The notes under the pieces were generated by a model. It made no database searches and had not been told where the DNA came from. It worked only from the letters and a program-made list of their open reading frames with translations. From assembly GCA_937974245.1 (NCBI GenBank), contig CALJKV010000087.1, positions 186,001 to 250,000 on the forward strand: a stretch of 64,000 nt of DNA, in the 5' to 3' direction. The position numbers were made by a program, and so were the translations under genes. Shown here piece after piece: positions 51,123 through 59,329 of this stretch. This DNA comes from an uncultured Chloroflexota bacterium. Its GTDB lineage: Bacteria; Chloroflexota; Anaerolineae; Aggregatilineales; Phototrophicaceae. Position 1 is the stretch's first letter. Each line of letters opens with the position of its first letter.

Positions 51123-52051
51123 TAGATCGTTTCGTTCGCCATTTGATTTTTTCGTTCGGATTGAGTGTTCAGCCATTCAAAAATACTCAGGATAACCAGC
51201 GTCGCCCACGTGATTGACGCCAGACCTACATGCAGTGCGCCCCATAACGGTGCAGCGGTATTCCACACATATAGAGCGCCCACCACTGCCTGGAGCAAAT
51301 ATGCGACCAGTGCGACCAGTGCCAACTGCCGCACCGTGCTATCTTGTCGGTCACGGCGCACAAACCAGATCAGCAGCACCAGCGAAACTCCCAGTGACAA
51401 CACCGCAACCCGGTGAATCATGTGGATAATCGCCAACTGCCCCTGCCCACTCGGCCAGAACTGCCCATTACACAACGGCCAGTCAATACAGGCCAACGTC
51501 GCGCCGCTACCGCGTACCAGCGCCCCCGTAATGATTATCACCAGGGACAATAGCGCCGTCATATAAATCAGCCCGGTAGTCTGGTCAGGTTCGTATTGGG
51601 GTCGCGAGTGATGCGCCGCAAAAACGCCTGCTGCCAGCAGCCCACCTAACAAAAGCATTGCCGTAGTCAGGTGCAGCGTGACAACCGTCGGCGGCAAGTC
51701 GAGTTTTACCGTAAATGCGCCCAGAATGCTCTGCACCAGGTACAGAACGGCCGCCAAGATTGTCATGTTCAAAACCAGCCGGTTCTCAGCACGGTAGCGC
51801 CGTGTCGCCAGGTAGAGCATCACCAGGCCCAAGACACCGATGAGCAAGGCAAAAAGCCGGTGCAGCCACTCAATCCAGGCGGTGATATTATCGAGCGGTG
51901 GGAAAATCGTGCCGTTACAAAACGGCCAATCATTACCACACCCCAGGCCGGAATCCGTCACACGCACAATCGCACCGAATACAATCAAACCTACTGTTAG
52001 CGCAGCCGTGATGTAGGCCAACCGAGTAAACAATTTACTTGTCGCAGTCAT
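51122..52051 (-). CDS. ctaA: Heme A synthase
   Basis: A 309-residue CtaA/Cox15 protein that oxidises heme O to heme A. Two four-helix halves each carry paired His residues: WIEWLHRLFALLIGV and VVTLHLTTAMLLLGG in the first half, IIHMIHRVAVLSLGV and LWGALHVGLASITW in the second. Two cysteine pairs in loops (GLGCGNDWPFCNG, LACIDWPLCNG) match the Bacillus type with disulfide-forming cysteines. It overlaps ctaB by one codon-end and lies 18 bases after the small membrane-protein gene. Confidence 0.96.
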   Translation of the reverse strand: MTATSKLFTRLAYITAALTVGLIVFGAIVRVTDSGLGCGNDWPFCNGTIFPPLDNITAWIEWLHRLFALLIGVLGLVMLYLATRRYRAENRLVLNMTILAAVLYLVQSILGAFTVKLDLPPTVVTLHLTTAMLLLGGLLAAGVFAAHHSRPQYEPDQTTGLIYMTALLSLVIIITGALVRGSGATLACIDWPLCNGQFWPSGQGQLAIIHMIHRVAVLSLGVSLVLLIWFVRRDRQDSTVRQLALVALVAYLLQAVVGALYVWNTAAPLWGALHVGLASITWATLVILSIFEWLNTQSERKNQMANETI

Positions 52052-52069
52052 CGTTCGTATACACCAAGA

Positions 52070-52387
52070 TCAGGCGTCTCCGCCGCTCGTGATCGCAGCA
52101 TTACCATCAGATGCTTTCGCCCGCCGCACTTGACGGTCAAGCAGCCACATCACAATCGTAATCGTCACAGCTATACCCACCAGATTAAAGAGAATAAAGC
52201 CTACTGCCAGGAAGAACTGCTCTGCCTGCCAATCCGTCATCGCCATCACCGACGCTTCAGGGTTATCGGTGGTACGGATCAAACCGGGCAGCGGGATAGT
52301 ATTCGGGGTTGATGCGTTCCGGGCGGTCAAGGCACCACCGGCGATCAAAATCACCAACAGAACCAGGATAATGCCTAATCTTTTCAC
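52070..52387 (-). CDS. Small two-helix membrane protein of the cta operon
   Basis: A 105-residue protein with membrane helices at about 4-22 and 60-85, and a short charged tail. The start is GTG 52387, because AGGAGG lies seven bases upstream; a longer frame reaches 52453. I do not recognise a family. It is the first gene of the ctaA-ctaB-cytochrome c operon, so it may be an assembly or structural partner of the oxidase pathway. It has no Cys pair or His-rich motif that would suggest copper delivery. Confidence 0.75.
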   Translation of the reverse strand: MKRLGIILVLLVILIAGGALTARNASTPNTIPLPGLIRTTDNPEASVMAMTDWQAEQFFLAVGFILFNLVGIAVTITIVMWLLDRQVRRAKASDGNAAITSGGDA

Positions 52388-52434
52388 GTAGAACCTCCTA
52401 AAATATACGGAGCAGGTCATCAAAATCGGGCAGG

Positions 52435-52463
52435 ATTGTACTATTTCGCACAACTGATAGCAA
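52435..52463 (-). promoter_or_regulatory. Promoter of the heme A operon
   Basis: On the minus strand: TTGCTA (52458-52463), a 17-base spacer and TACAAT (52435-52440). Transcription would begin near 52428, with a leader of about 40 bases before the GTG at 52387. Confidence 0.7.
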
Positions 52464-52480
52464 GACAGCTTACCTGGCAG

Positions 52481-53344
52481 CTATATCTCATCGCTGCTCA
52501 CATCTGCCGGGGCGATTTCCGGCGCTTCTTGAATGTCGTCGTTCACCGCGTCGTTTTCCTCGGTTGCCAGGTGCGCCGATGTGTGACCATGGGATTCGTT
52601 GCCCTCCCCAACGTAGTAGCGAGTTTCGCCCACCGTGTCGTTCCCTTCATTGAGCGCCATTTTCAGCGGTAGTGTAAAAAAGAACGTCGTCCCATCACCC
52701 GGTTCACTTTCCAGCCAGATACGCCCCCTGTGTTTCTGGATAATCGCCTGGGCAATCGCCAGCCCCAGGCCGCTACCCTCAATCTTTTTACGCACGCCAG
52801 CGCGTGACCGGAAGAATCGCTCAAACACCCGTGCCTGATCTTCGACGGCCACACCCATCCCGGTATCATGCACTTTGACCAATACTGAATCCTGCTCATT
52901 CGTAACATCAATCTCTACCGTCCCACCATCCCGGTTATATTTAACCGCGTTACTCACCAGATTATCGAACACCTGGCTCAGACGGCGCGAATCGGCCAAA
53001 ATCGGTTCCAGATCATCAGCAAAGTGAAACTTAACGGTGATTTGCCGGGTACGGGCAACATCGCTGTGATAATCCACCGTCTCCTGGATTAAGCGTGGCA
53101 GTTCACATGGCGCAAGGTCAAGCTGCATATTGGCGTCAATCCAGGAAATGTCCAGCAAGCGCGATACGAGATGCTCCATACGGTCCAACCCGGACAAAGC
53201 CCGGCCAAGGAACTGCTGCTGCTTCTCATTCAATTCCCCCAACTGCTCCACCAGGTCAATGCAACTTCGCACTGAACTAATGGGAGTCTTCAAATCATGG
53301 GCGACAATATTCAACCATTCAGCCATCGAGTCAGAAGATAACAT
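52481..53344 (-). CDS. Histidine kinase core without a sensor domain
   Basis: A 287-residue protein in which the HisKA box comes at once: H16 in NIVAHDLKTPISSVRS. An ATPase domain follows with N box LVSNAVKYNRD, G1 DTGMGV, F box RVFERFFRS and G2 GSGLGLAIAQ. There is no membrane helix or PAS/GAF domain. The C-terminal 60 residues are acidic and low in complexity. With no response regulator adjacent, its input may come from another protein. It lies 12 bases after the BtuF-like binding protein, so the two may work together. ATG 53344 is preceded by in-frame GTG and TTG. Confidence 0.85.
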   Translation of the reverse strand: MLSSDSMAEWLNIVAHDLKTPISSVRSCIDLVEQLGELNEKQQQFLGRALSGLDRMEHLVSRLLDISWIDANMQLDLAPCELPRLIQETVDYHSDVARTRQITVKFHFADDLEPILADSRRLSQVFDNLVSNAVKYNRDGGTVEIDVTNEQDSVLVKVHDTGMGVAVEDQARVFERFFRSRAGVRKKIEGSGLGLAIAQAIIQKHRGRIWLESEPGDGTTFFFTLPLKMALNEGNDTVGETRYYVGEGNESHGHTSAHLATEENDAVNDDIQEAPEIAPADVSSDEI

Positions 53345-53356
53345 CACCAAATACTC

Positions 53357-54256
53357 TCAACTCTCTTTCGGGGAAAACAGCGCTGGCAGGGTATCCAGCG
53401 CATGTGCCAACCGCGTGCCGTGCCAGGTCAATAGCGAACCATCAACCAGTATAATCCGATTATGCCGCGCTGCTGGTATATCCAACTGGGCGAACAGGCT
53501 CACATGCTCCCTGGTAAATTCAAATGGTTCACTGGGCAAAAGTACCATATCAGGCTGAGCGGCTTCTATCTCTTCCCAGGATACACGGGGGTAGCGGGTG
53601 TCGCGCCCCTGTACACGCGGGTCGTCGGCAGTGTAGGCTTCCGCTTGCCCCAGGTCCGCTTCCAACGGAAAACGGCGTTCCCGCTCCGCGAACACATTGG
53701 TCGCGCCGCACACTCGCAGCACATCGTGAGGATACGTCGCAGCATTGAATGTCATGAGCGGGTCAAGCCAGATGGGAACAAACACTCGACACGGCCTGTC
53801 AGCAGCTTGCACTTCACCAATCCGCAGCACCCAGTCCATCGTCTGCTCAATCAACCGTACTCGCGGCACCATCACCGGCTCGTCAAAGATGTGCATAATA
53901 CTCCACAGCAGGTTAATTGCCTCGCTTACTGTGCGCGGGAAAGTCACCCATACTGGAATCCCGGCAGCTTGGAACGCCAGTACATCTTCCTGACGGTTCT
54001 CCTCACGGTTAGCAATCACCAGGTCAGGCTTCAGGCCGATGATGCGGCCTACATCCGGGTTTTTTGTCCCGCCGATATGGGGCAATCGGGCGGTTTCAGC
54101 CATCGGGCGCACACAATAGTTGGTAATCGCTACCAGTCGCCCACCCAACCCCAGATCAAACAGCGACTCGGTCACACTCGGCACCAGCGAAACCACCGTT
54201 TGCGGCGGCCTGCTTACAGGTGCATCCATATCAAAGGTATAGGTCTTGTCGTCCAT
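53357..54256 (-). CDS. BtuF-like metal-receptor fold protein without signal peptide
   Basis: A 299-residue protein of the helical-backbone metal receptor superfamily (BtuF/FhuD). The family marks are VVSLVPSVTESLFDLGLGGRLVAIT near the N-terminus, a PDVGRIIGLKPDLVIANREEN segment, and a late EEIEAAQPDMVLLPSEPF. BtuF-type proteins bind cobalamin or siderophores in the periplasm with an ABC importer. Here the first 20 residues are polar (MDDKTYTFDMDAPVS), there is no lipobox, and no importer gene is nearby, so it probably works in the cytoplasm. Six bases separate it from purA. Confidence 0.85.
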   Translation of the reverse strand: MDDKTYTFDMDAPVSRPPQTVVSLVPSVTESLFDLGLGGRLVAITNYCVRPMAETARLPHIGGTKNPDVGRIIGLKPDLVIANREENRQEDVLAFQAAGIPVWVTFPRTVSEAINLLWSIMHIFDEPVMVPRVRLIEQTMDWVLRIGEVQAADRPCRVFVPIWLDPLMTFNAATYPHDVLRVCGATNVFAERERRFPLEADLGQAEAYTADDPRVQGRDTRYPRVSWEEIEAAQPDMVLLPSEPFEFTREHVSLFAQLDIPAARHNRIILVDGSLLTWHGTRLAHALDTLPALFSPKES

Positions 54257-54262
54257 GACGTC

Positions 54263-55552
54263 CTAGAAATGTACTAACTGATCACGTTCCGGGCCAACGC
54301 TGACTGTCCTAACCGGCACGCCGCACAAGTCGGCCACCCGCTGAATGTAGGCACGAACCGCCCGCGGCAGATCGTCGCCACGTCGGGCCTTACCGATATC
54401 TTCCGACCAGCCCGGCAGGGTCTCATAAACAGGTTCGGCGCGTTCGAGTTCCGCGATTGTATCGGGCGGAAAATCCACCTGACGCCCATCAATCACATAA
54501 GCGCTGGCGACTTTCACCTCGTCAAAGCCGCTCAACACATCCAGCTTGGTCAACACAATTTCGGTGAAGCCATTCACCTGAGCGGCATAACGCAGCGCAA
54601 CCGTATCCAACCAACCACAGCGGCGCGGACGCCCTGTGGTCGTGCCGTATTCATCCCAGAAATGCTCACCCGTGCCACGCAGTCGATCACCCAATTCGCC
54701 GTGCAATTCCGTCACCATTGGCCCACTGCCCACCCGCGTACTGAAACACTTGGCAACACCCACAATCCGGTCAACCCGCCTCGGCCCGAAGCCCAGTCCG
54801 GTGAGTGCTCCGCCGGATGTAGGCGAAGAGCTGGTCACAAAGGGGTAATCGCCATGATCAACGTCGAGCAGCGTGCCTTGCGCCCCTTCGCACAAAACTC
54901 GCGCTCCCGTGTTCATACGTTGGTTGAGATAGACAGAAACATCCTGCAGGAAAGGCCGCAGTCGTACCGCAGCCGCCAGATAGTCCTCTGCTGCATTCTG
55001 CGGGTCGAGTGTCTCCGCGCCGTACTGCTTCACCAGAATATCGTTCGTCCGCCTAACCATCTCGTAAAGGGCATCGGCAAACGCCTCTTCCTGCGCCATC
55101 AGCCCGGTGCGAATCCCCTGCCGCCCGGTTTTGTCCAGATAGGCCGGGCCAATACCACGCAGAGTAGTCCCAATCGCGCCCGCGCCCCGCGCTTTCTCCG
55201 AAGCTGCGTCCAAAGCAATGTGCGCCGGGGTAATGATGTGCGCGCGTGTGCTGATAATCAGCCGATCGGGGGACATATCCACGCCCATCGTTTGCAGGCC
55301 ATCCATCTCTTTGACAAGGTTTACCGGGTTAATGACCATGCCGTTACCCAGTACACACGTCACCTGCTCATGTAAAATCCCGGACGGGATCATATGCAGC
55401 TTAAACAGGTTGTCACCTACATACACGGTATGCCCGGCGTTATCCCCCCCGGCAAAACGTGCGACGACATCCGACTGCGCCGCAAGCCAATCAGCAACCC
55501 GGCCCTTTCCTTCGTCCCCCCACTGTGCTCCTACTAAAATGGTTGCAGGCAC
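54263..55552 (-). CDS. purA: Adenylosuccinate synthetase
   Basis: A 429-residue PurA that joins IMP and aspartate using GTP, the first step to AMP. The phosphate loop VGAQWGDEGKGRVADWLA and GDNAGHTVY are at the N-terminus, QRMNTGARVLCEGAQGTLLDVDHGDYPFVTSS in the middle, and TTTGRPRRCGWLD and VLTKLDVLSG later. GTG 55552 is the best start because AAGGAAG lies just upstream and the family begins MPATILVGAQW; the TTG at 55573 would put the ribosome site inside the gene. Confidence 0.96.
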   Translation of the reverse strand: MPATILVGAQWGDEGKGRVADWLAAQSDVVARFAGGDNAGHTVYVGDNLFKLHMIPSGILHEQVTCVLGNGMVINPVNLVKEMDGLQTMGVDMSPDRLIISTRAHIITPAHIALDAASEKARGAGAIGTTLRGIGPAYLDKTGRQGIRTGLMAQEEAFADALYEMVRRTNDILVKQYGAETLDPQNAAEDYLAAAVRLRPFLQDVSVYLNQRMNTGARVLCEGAQGTLLDVDHGDYPFVTSSSPTSGGALTGLGFGPRRVDRIVGVAKCFSTRVGSGPMVTELHGELGDRLRGTGEHFWDEYGTTTGRPRRCGWLDTVALRYAAQVNGFTEIVLTKLDVLSGFDEVKVASAYVIDGRQVDFPPDTIAELERAEPVYETLPGWSEDIGKARRGDDLPRAVRAYIQRVADLCGVPVRTVSVGPERDQLVHF

Positions 55553-55634
55553 AATTTTCTTCCTTTTCTGCAAGACACAATCACATCACGCCGCATCATC
55601 CAATGCAATCGGCGCTTCCAAAAGAGACAGGCTA

Positions 55635-56285
55635 TTATCGGTGATAATCACTGCCCAGGACAATACTGACCTGCCGCTGGCCCCAGATTTCCACTTCGCC
55701 ATCCGGCCCCAGCACCAGCGCCGAACCGCCGCCAATACTAACTACAATCGATTCGGGATGGCTGATTAAGGCAGATCGTGCAGGAGGGAAATCGCTCACG
55801 CTGGCCGCGCCCGGTATGATCATAGCTGCCTGAAGCCAGGACAAACCGCCAAGCGGTTCCCCCTCGCCAGTAACGAGCCACGCCCCAGCAGCGGCGGAAG
55901 CCCACCCCTCCAGCAAGATGAGGGCACCATTGGCGAACGCCGCCATAATCCCTTCAGAGGCTGCCCCCATCAGCGCCGAGCGAACCGCCAACGCATCATC
56001 TGCCCCGATCACGACAATAATCCCAGCTTCTGAGAGCTTTTCTCGAATCGTGTCGTCCGCCTCAGATAATACATCCACTAGATAGCCGGATGGTGCGCCC
56101 AGGTCTTCCAGGTCGTCTAAAGCCTGCTCGCAGCGGTCAGGCGACCCCATGCAGACCAGCGCCAGCCCTCCGTCAGCGGAAGCCCGCCCTAGGGCCGCCG
56201 CCCGAATGGCATCACCGCCAACTGCCCCGGAAAATACCAGCCAGCCCCGGCCATCACACCACTGCAGCACATTATTGAATGCCAT
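55635..56285 (-). CDS. S51 peptidase/cyanophycinase-like protein, catalytic Ser absent
   Basis: A 216-residue protein with the outline of the S51/class-I amidotransferase-like fold: an early strand WLVFSGAVGGDAIRAAALG, a middle IIVVIGADDALAVRSALMG resembling the GGDQ helix of cyanophycinases, and a late VVSIGGGSALVLGPDGEVEIWG. The nucleophile elbow GxSAG is not present; the comparable stretch reads LLEGWASAAAGAW. So the family assignment is tentative and, if right, the protein is likely inactive as a Ser peptidase. It is in the ricT-purA operon run. Confidence 0.5.
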   Translation of the reverse strand: MAFNNVLQWCDGRGWLVFSGAVGGDAIRAAALGRASADGGLALVCMGSPDRCEQALDDLEDLGAPSGYLVDVLSEADDTIREKLSEAGIIVVIGADDALAVRSALMGAASEGIMAAFANGALILLEGWASAAAGAWLVTGEGEPLGGLSWLQAAMIIPGAASVSDFPPARSALISHPESIVVSIGGGSALVLGPDGEVEIWGQRQVSIVLGSDYHR

Positions 56286-56288
56286 AGC

Positions 56289-57473
56289 TTACCCAGGTAC
56301 TAGATACTCAGCCACCGCCGAAGCCAGCAAAGCCACGCTTAAGGGCAGAGCGTTTTCATCAAAATCAAAACGGGGATGATGATGTCCGTAATAGATTTCC
56401 CGTCCCGGCACGGCTGCACCAACGAAGAAGTACATCCCCGGGATATCGTCCATGAACAAACCGACATCCTCCGAACCCATCGTGCGCTCGTCCAGCAACA
56501 GACCATCATCGCCCACAAAATGCCGGAACACGCCGCGCAGCCGTTGGCTGACTTCTGGATGATTGACAACCGGCAGCACATGATGATTGATGTTGAGTTC
56601 CGCCATGCAATCCATCGCCTCGCATAGGGATTTACTGATGGCGTGCATCCGGTTCTCAACTAAGTCACGTACATCCAAACGGAAGGCGCGAATTGTGCCG
56701 TTCATTTGCACAGTCTGGGGGATAATGTTAAAGGCTGTCCCCGCCTGGAGCTGTGTAACCGAAATCACCGCGCTGTCGAGCGGGTTCATGTTGCGGCTGA
56801 GAATACTCTGGAAAGCAGTAATCAACTGGGCGGCACACACCACCGGATCGGCGGTACTATGTGGGGAGGCCGCATGACCGCCCCTGCCGGTAATCGTCAG
56901 GGTAAAAGTAGACGAGCCGGCCATGACCGGTCCATCAGCCACACCTAGCTGGCCGAGCGGCATCCCGTTCCAAAGATGCAGCCCAACGCTAACATCCGGG
57001 CGCGGGTTTTCCAGCACGCCATCAGCTATCATCGCTTTCGCACCGCCGACAACTTCCTCCGCCGGTTGGAATACGAATTTGACACGTCCCACCAGTTGAT
57101 CGCGGCGCTGGGAGAGCAGTTTCGCCACACCCAGCGCAATGGTCGTGTGTCCATCATGGCCGCAGGCGTGCATCTTTCCCGGTACGGCAGAAACAAACTC
57201 AAAATCGTTCTCCTCCAGAATTGGCAGCGCATCCATATCAGCACGCACCAGCACGGTTGGTCCACCCTTCGCCCCATCCAGAATGCCGACTACGCCCGTC
57301 TTGCCCACACCACTCTGGACTTCCAGACCGAGCCGATTCAGCTCTTCAGCCACGATACCGGCAGTCCGAAACTCTTCAAAAGCGAGTTCCGGGTGCATGT
57401 GTAAGTCACGACGGCGGGCGATCAACTCGCCTCGCAGCACTTCAGCATCAGCTTGAAAATCTATACCTGTCAT
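56289..57473 (-). CDS. M20 family amidohydrolase
   Basis: A 394-residue M20D-type hydrolase (N-acyl amino acid or IAA-amino acid hydrolase-like). Motifs are RRDLHMHPELAFEEFRTA, KMHACGHDGHT (metal ligands), VKFVFQPAEEVVGGAKAMI (catalytic Glu pair), and the dimerisation domain with GRGGHAASPHSTADPV. No signal peptide is seen. It removes acyl groups from amino acids or related amides; the natural substrate is unknown. Gaps of three and six bases to its neighbours place it in the ricT operon. Confidence 0.93.
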   Translation of the reverse strand: MTGIDFQADAEVLRGELIARRRDLHMHPELAFEEFRTAGIVAEELNRLGLEVQSGVGKTGVVGILDGAKGGPTVLVRADMDALPILEENDFEFVSAVPGKMHACGHDGHTTIALGVAKLLSQRRDQLVGRVKFVFQPAEEVVGGAKAMIADGVLENPRPDVSVGLHLWNGMPLGQLGVADGPVMAGSSTFTLTITGRGGHAASPHSTADPVVCAAQLITAFQSILSRNMNPLDSAVISVTQLQAGTAFNIIPQTVQMNGTIRAFRLDVRDLVENRMHAISKSLCEAMDCMAELNINHHVLPVVNHPEVSQRLRGVFRHFVGDDGLLLDERTMGSEDVGLFMDDIPGMYFFVGAAVPGREIYYGHHHPRFDFDENALPLSVALLASAVAEYLVPG

Positions 57474-57479
57474 TCATAC

Positions 57480-58205
57480 CTACCGATCAAATGTAATCAC
57501 GCGGAACGATTCCATATAACGTGGGTGTTCTTCCGGCGACTCGGCGTCAAGACGCGAGCGCATGCGTTCCTCAAGACTCTCCATATCCTTGATCTGGCTG
57601 CGATGTTCGTGCAGCGCGTTGATCTTCGTCTCCAAATAGGCTGAAACATCCACTTTGGTCGTGGGTTGCTGCGCCCCGGAAATATAGACTTGCCGGACTT
57701 TGTGTGGCTCTAACCCCTCGTCACGAGCCAGTTCAAAAAAATTGAGCCGGTCACGCGCCGCCGGGAACACCGCTTCTAGCACGGCTGTACCAATCGCCCG
57801 GTGGTCGGGATGATTGATGGACGACGTTCCATACCAGAATGTCGTCGGGTCGCATGTGACCACTACATCCGGGCGCTTCAGCCGGATCATGCGGGTAATA
57901 TCACGGCGCAGGTCGAGCGTCGGCTGTAATTCCCCATCCAGGTAGCGCAGGAAAACCACATCCCGCACACCCAATACAGCAGCTGCACTGCGTTCTTCCT
58001 GCTCACGTATTTCCATCAGGCGGCGGTGAGTCATGTTCGGGTCGTCACTACCCTTATCGCCGCTGGTCGCCAACACGAAGGTGATATCCGCGCCCTCAGC
58101 CGCCCAACGGGCAAACGTGCCACCGGCGAAAAACTCAGGATCATCCGGGTGGGCGAAAACCCCCATCACCCGGCGCACACCGTCTGCATCATGTAGTTCT
58201 GCCAT
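57480..58205 (-). CDS. PIG-L family deacetylase
   Basis: A 241-residue LmbE/PIG-L zinc enzyme. The metal motif AHPDDPEFF is at about 18-26 and the second metal His is in NHPDHRAIGTAV near 138. These enzymes remove acetyl groups from GlcNAc-containing compounds, such as mycothiol, bacillithiol and glycan precursors. Chloroflexota commonly carry several, and the substrate here is unknown. ATG 58205 is four bases after ricT, so the two are co-transcribed. Confidence 0.92.
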   Translation of the reverse strand: MAELHDADGVRRVMGVFAHPDDPEFFAGGTFARWAAEGADITFVLATSGDKGSDDPNMTHRRLMEIREQEERSAAAVLGVRDVVFLRYLDGELQPTLDLRRDITRMIRLKRPDVVVTCDPTTFWYGTSSINHPDHRAIGTAVLEAVFPAARDRLNFFELARDEGLEPHKVRQVYISGAQQPTTKVDVSAYLETKINALHEHRSQIKDMESLEERMRSRLDAESPEEHPRYMESFRVITFDR

Positions 58206-58208
58206 GTC

Positions 58209-59126
58209 CTATTCCTTCGTTGTTTTGCCGGAGTGCGCCCCGCAGTCACAATCTCCGTTCTCATGCTTGCCACACGGCTCTTTAGCCTTCTTTTGTAGTG
58301 CGTTCCACTCATCAAGCGGGATAATATCGTCACGATAGACTAACTGGCGACCTTCTTCGGTAAACACCGTCACCGCATCTTGCAGTGGGTGGACGTCTAT
58401 AACCTTCGCCTCGCCAAAGGGTGTGCCAATTCGCTTGTTTTTCTTCGGCAGATGCTTACGGGCTTCAGCGTACTGCTCGTATTCATAGACGAGGCAGCAG
58501 CGCAACCGTCCACACATTCCGGTTATCTCCGACGGATTGAGGGAAATCCCCTGGGCTTTCGCCATTTTGATCGAAATCGGGCTGAAGTCGGTTAGAAAGG
58601 TGCTGCAACAGCGTAGTTCACCACAAGCGCCATACCCCCCCAACAGCTTGGCAATATCGCGGGGGCCAATCTGCCGCATTTCGATCTGCGCTGGGAAGGT
58701 TTTGCCCAGTTCATGCCATAACCTGCCAGTGTTTACCTTGTCCTCCGCACTAAAGAGAAAGGTCAGGCGACTGCCATCATAGTTGTACTGTGCAGCGACA
58801 AACTTAACCTCGGCGAATCCCCCAATCTGTCCTGCCAATACCTGGCACTTCTGCAATGCCTCATCCTGCTGGGCTTCCCACTGCTGCTGAAGCACCAGGT
58901 CACGTGGCGTGGCCGGGCGCAGGATGGCGCGATATTCTCCCAGGTCTTTCTCAGCGGTGGCGAAACCCATCACCTGCCCCATCTGCCGGCCTCGCGCCGT
59001 CTCGACAATCACGAAGTCGCCCGGCTTCAAGTCGGGATGTTGACTATAATCAAAATGATACAATTTGCCGATCTTCTGAAATCGCACCCCGGCAATCGTG
59101 GGTGTTTGTTCGCTAATGTTGTCCAT
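58209..59126 (-). CDS. ricT: PSP1-domain protein RicT
   Basis: A 305-residue PSP1/YaaT protein. In Bacillus, RicT forms an Fe-S-containing complex with RicA and RicF that acts with RNase Y and in sporulation and competence. The PSP1 domain covers about 25-220 (GDFVIVETARGRQMGQVMGFA, YGACGELRCCSTFL, MCGRLRCCLVYEYEQY). The clustered cysteines are the likely Fe-S ligands. An extra Cys-rich tail (CGKHENGDCDCGAH) ends the protein. The chosen start is ATG 59126; GTG 59144 is an alternative, and neither has an ideally placed ribosome site. Confidence 0.92.
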   Translation of the reverse strand: MDNISEQTPTIAGVRFQKIGKLYHFDYSQHPDLKPGDFVIVETARGRQMGQVMGFATAEKDLGEYRAILRPATPRDLVLQQQWEAQQDEALQKCQVLAGQIGGFAEVKFVAAQYNYDGSRLTFLFSAEDKVNTGRLWHELGKTFPAQIEMRQIGPRDIAKLLGGYGACGELRCCSTFLTDFSPISIKMAKAQGISLNPSEITGMCGRLRCCLVYEYEQYAEARKHLPKKNKRIGTPFGEAKVIDVHPLQDAVTVFTEEGRQLVYRDDIIPLDEWNALQKKAKEPCGKHENGDCDCGAHSGKTTKE

Positions 59127-59178
59127 AGTTGTTTTTCGCAGCACTCCTGCTCAACAATAAAACTGATATGCATCTACT

Positions 59179-59207
59179 ATAATAAGCAGAGAATCGTGAT
59201 CTGGCAA
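59179..59207 (-). promoter_or_regulatory. Promoter of the ricT operon
   Basis: On the minus strand: TTGCCA (59202-59207), a 17-base spacer and TATTAT (59179-59184). Transcription would begin near 59172, about 46 bases before ATG 59126. Its -35 is only four bases from the -35 of the divergent aspartate kinase promoter. Confidence 0.65.
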
Positions 59208-59211
59208 AATA

Positions 59212-59240
59212 TTGACACAGTCGAACTCAGATGCTAGTCT
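59212..59240 (+). promoter_or_regulatory. Promoter of the aspartate kinase gene
   Basis: TTGACA (59212-59217), a 17-base spacer and TAGTCT (59235-59240). Transcription would begin near 59247, leaving a leader of about 83 bases. I see no recognisable lysine riboswitch in the leader. Confidence 0.6.
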
Positions 59241-59329
59241 CTTGAAACCACTGCCATTACAATTATTTCACCTGTCTATCAATCAGACAAATTATCTCAT
59301 ACCAATGCCTTGAAGTGGTAAGGGAAATA

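Noticed and set aside
59241..59329. Lysine riboswitch in the aspartate kinase leader
   Set aside because: The leader is only about 83 bases and I cannot draw the five-helix junction.
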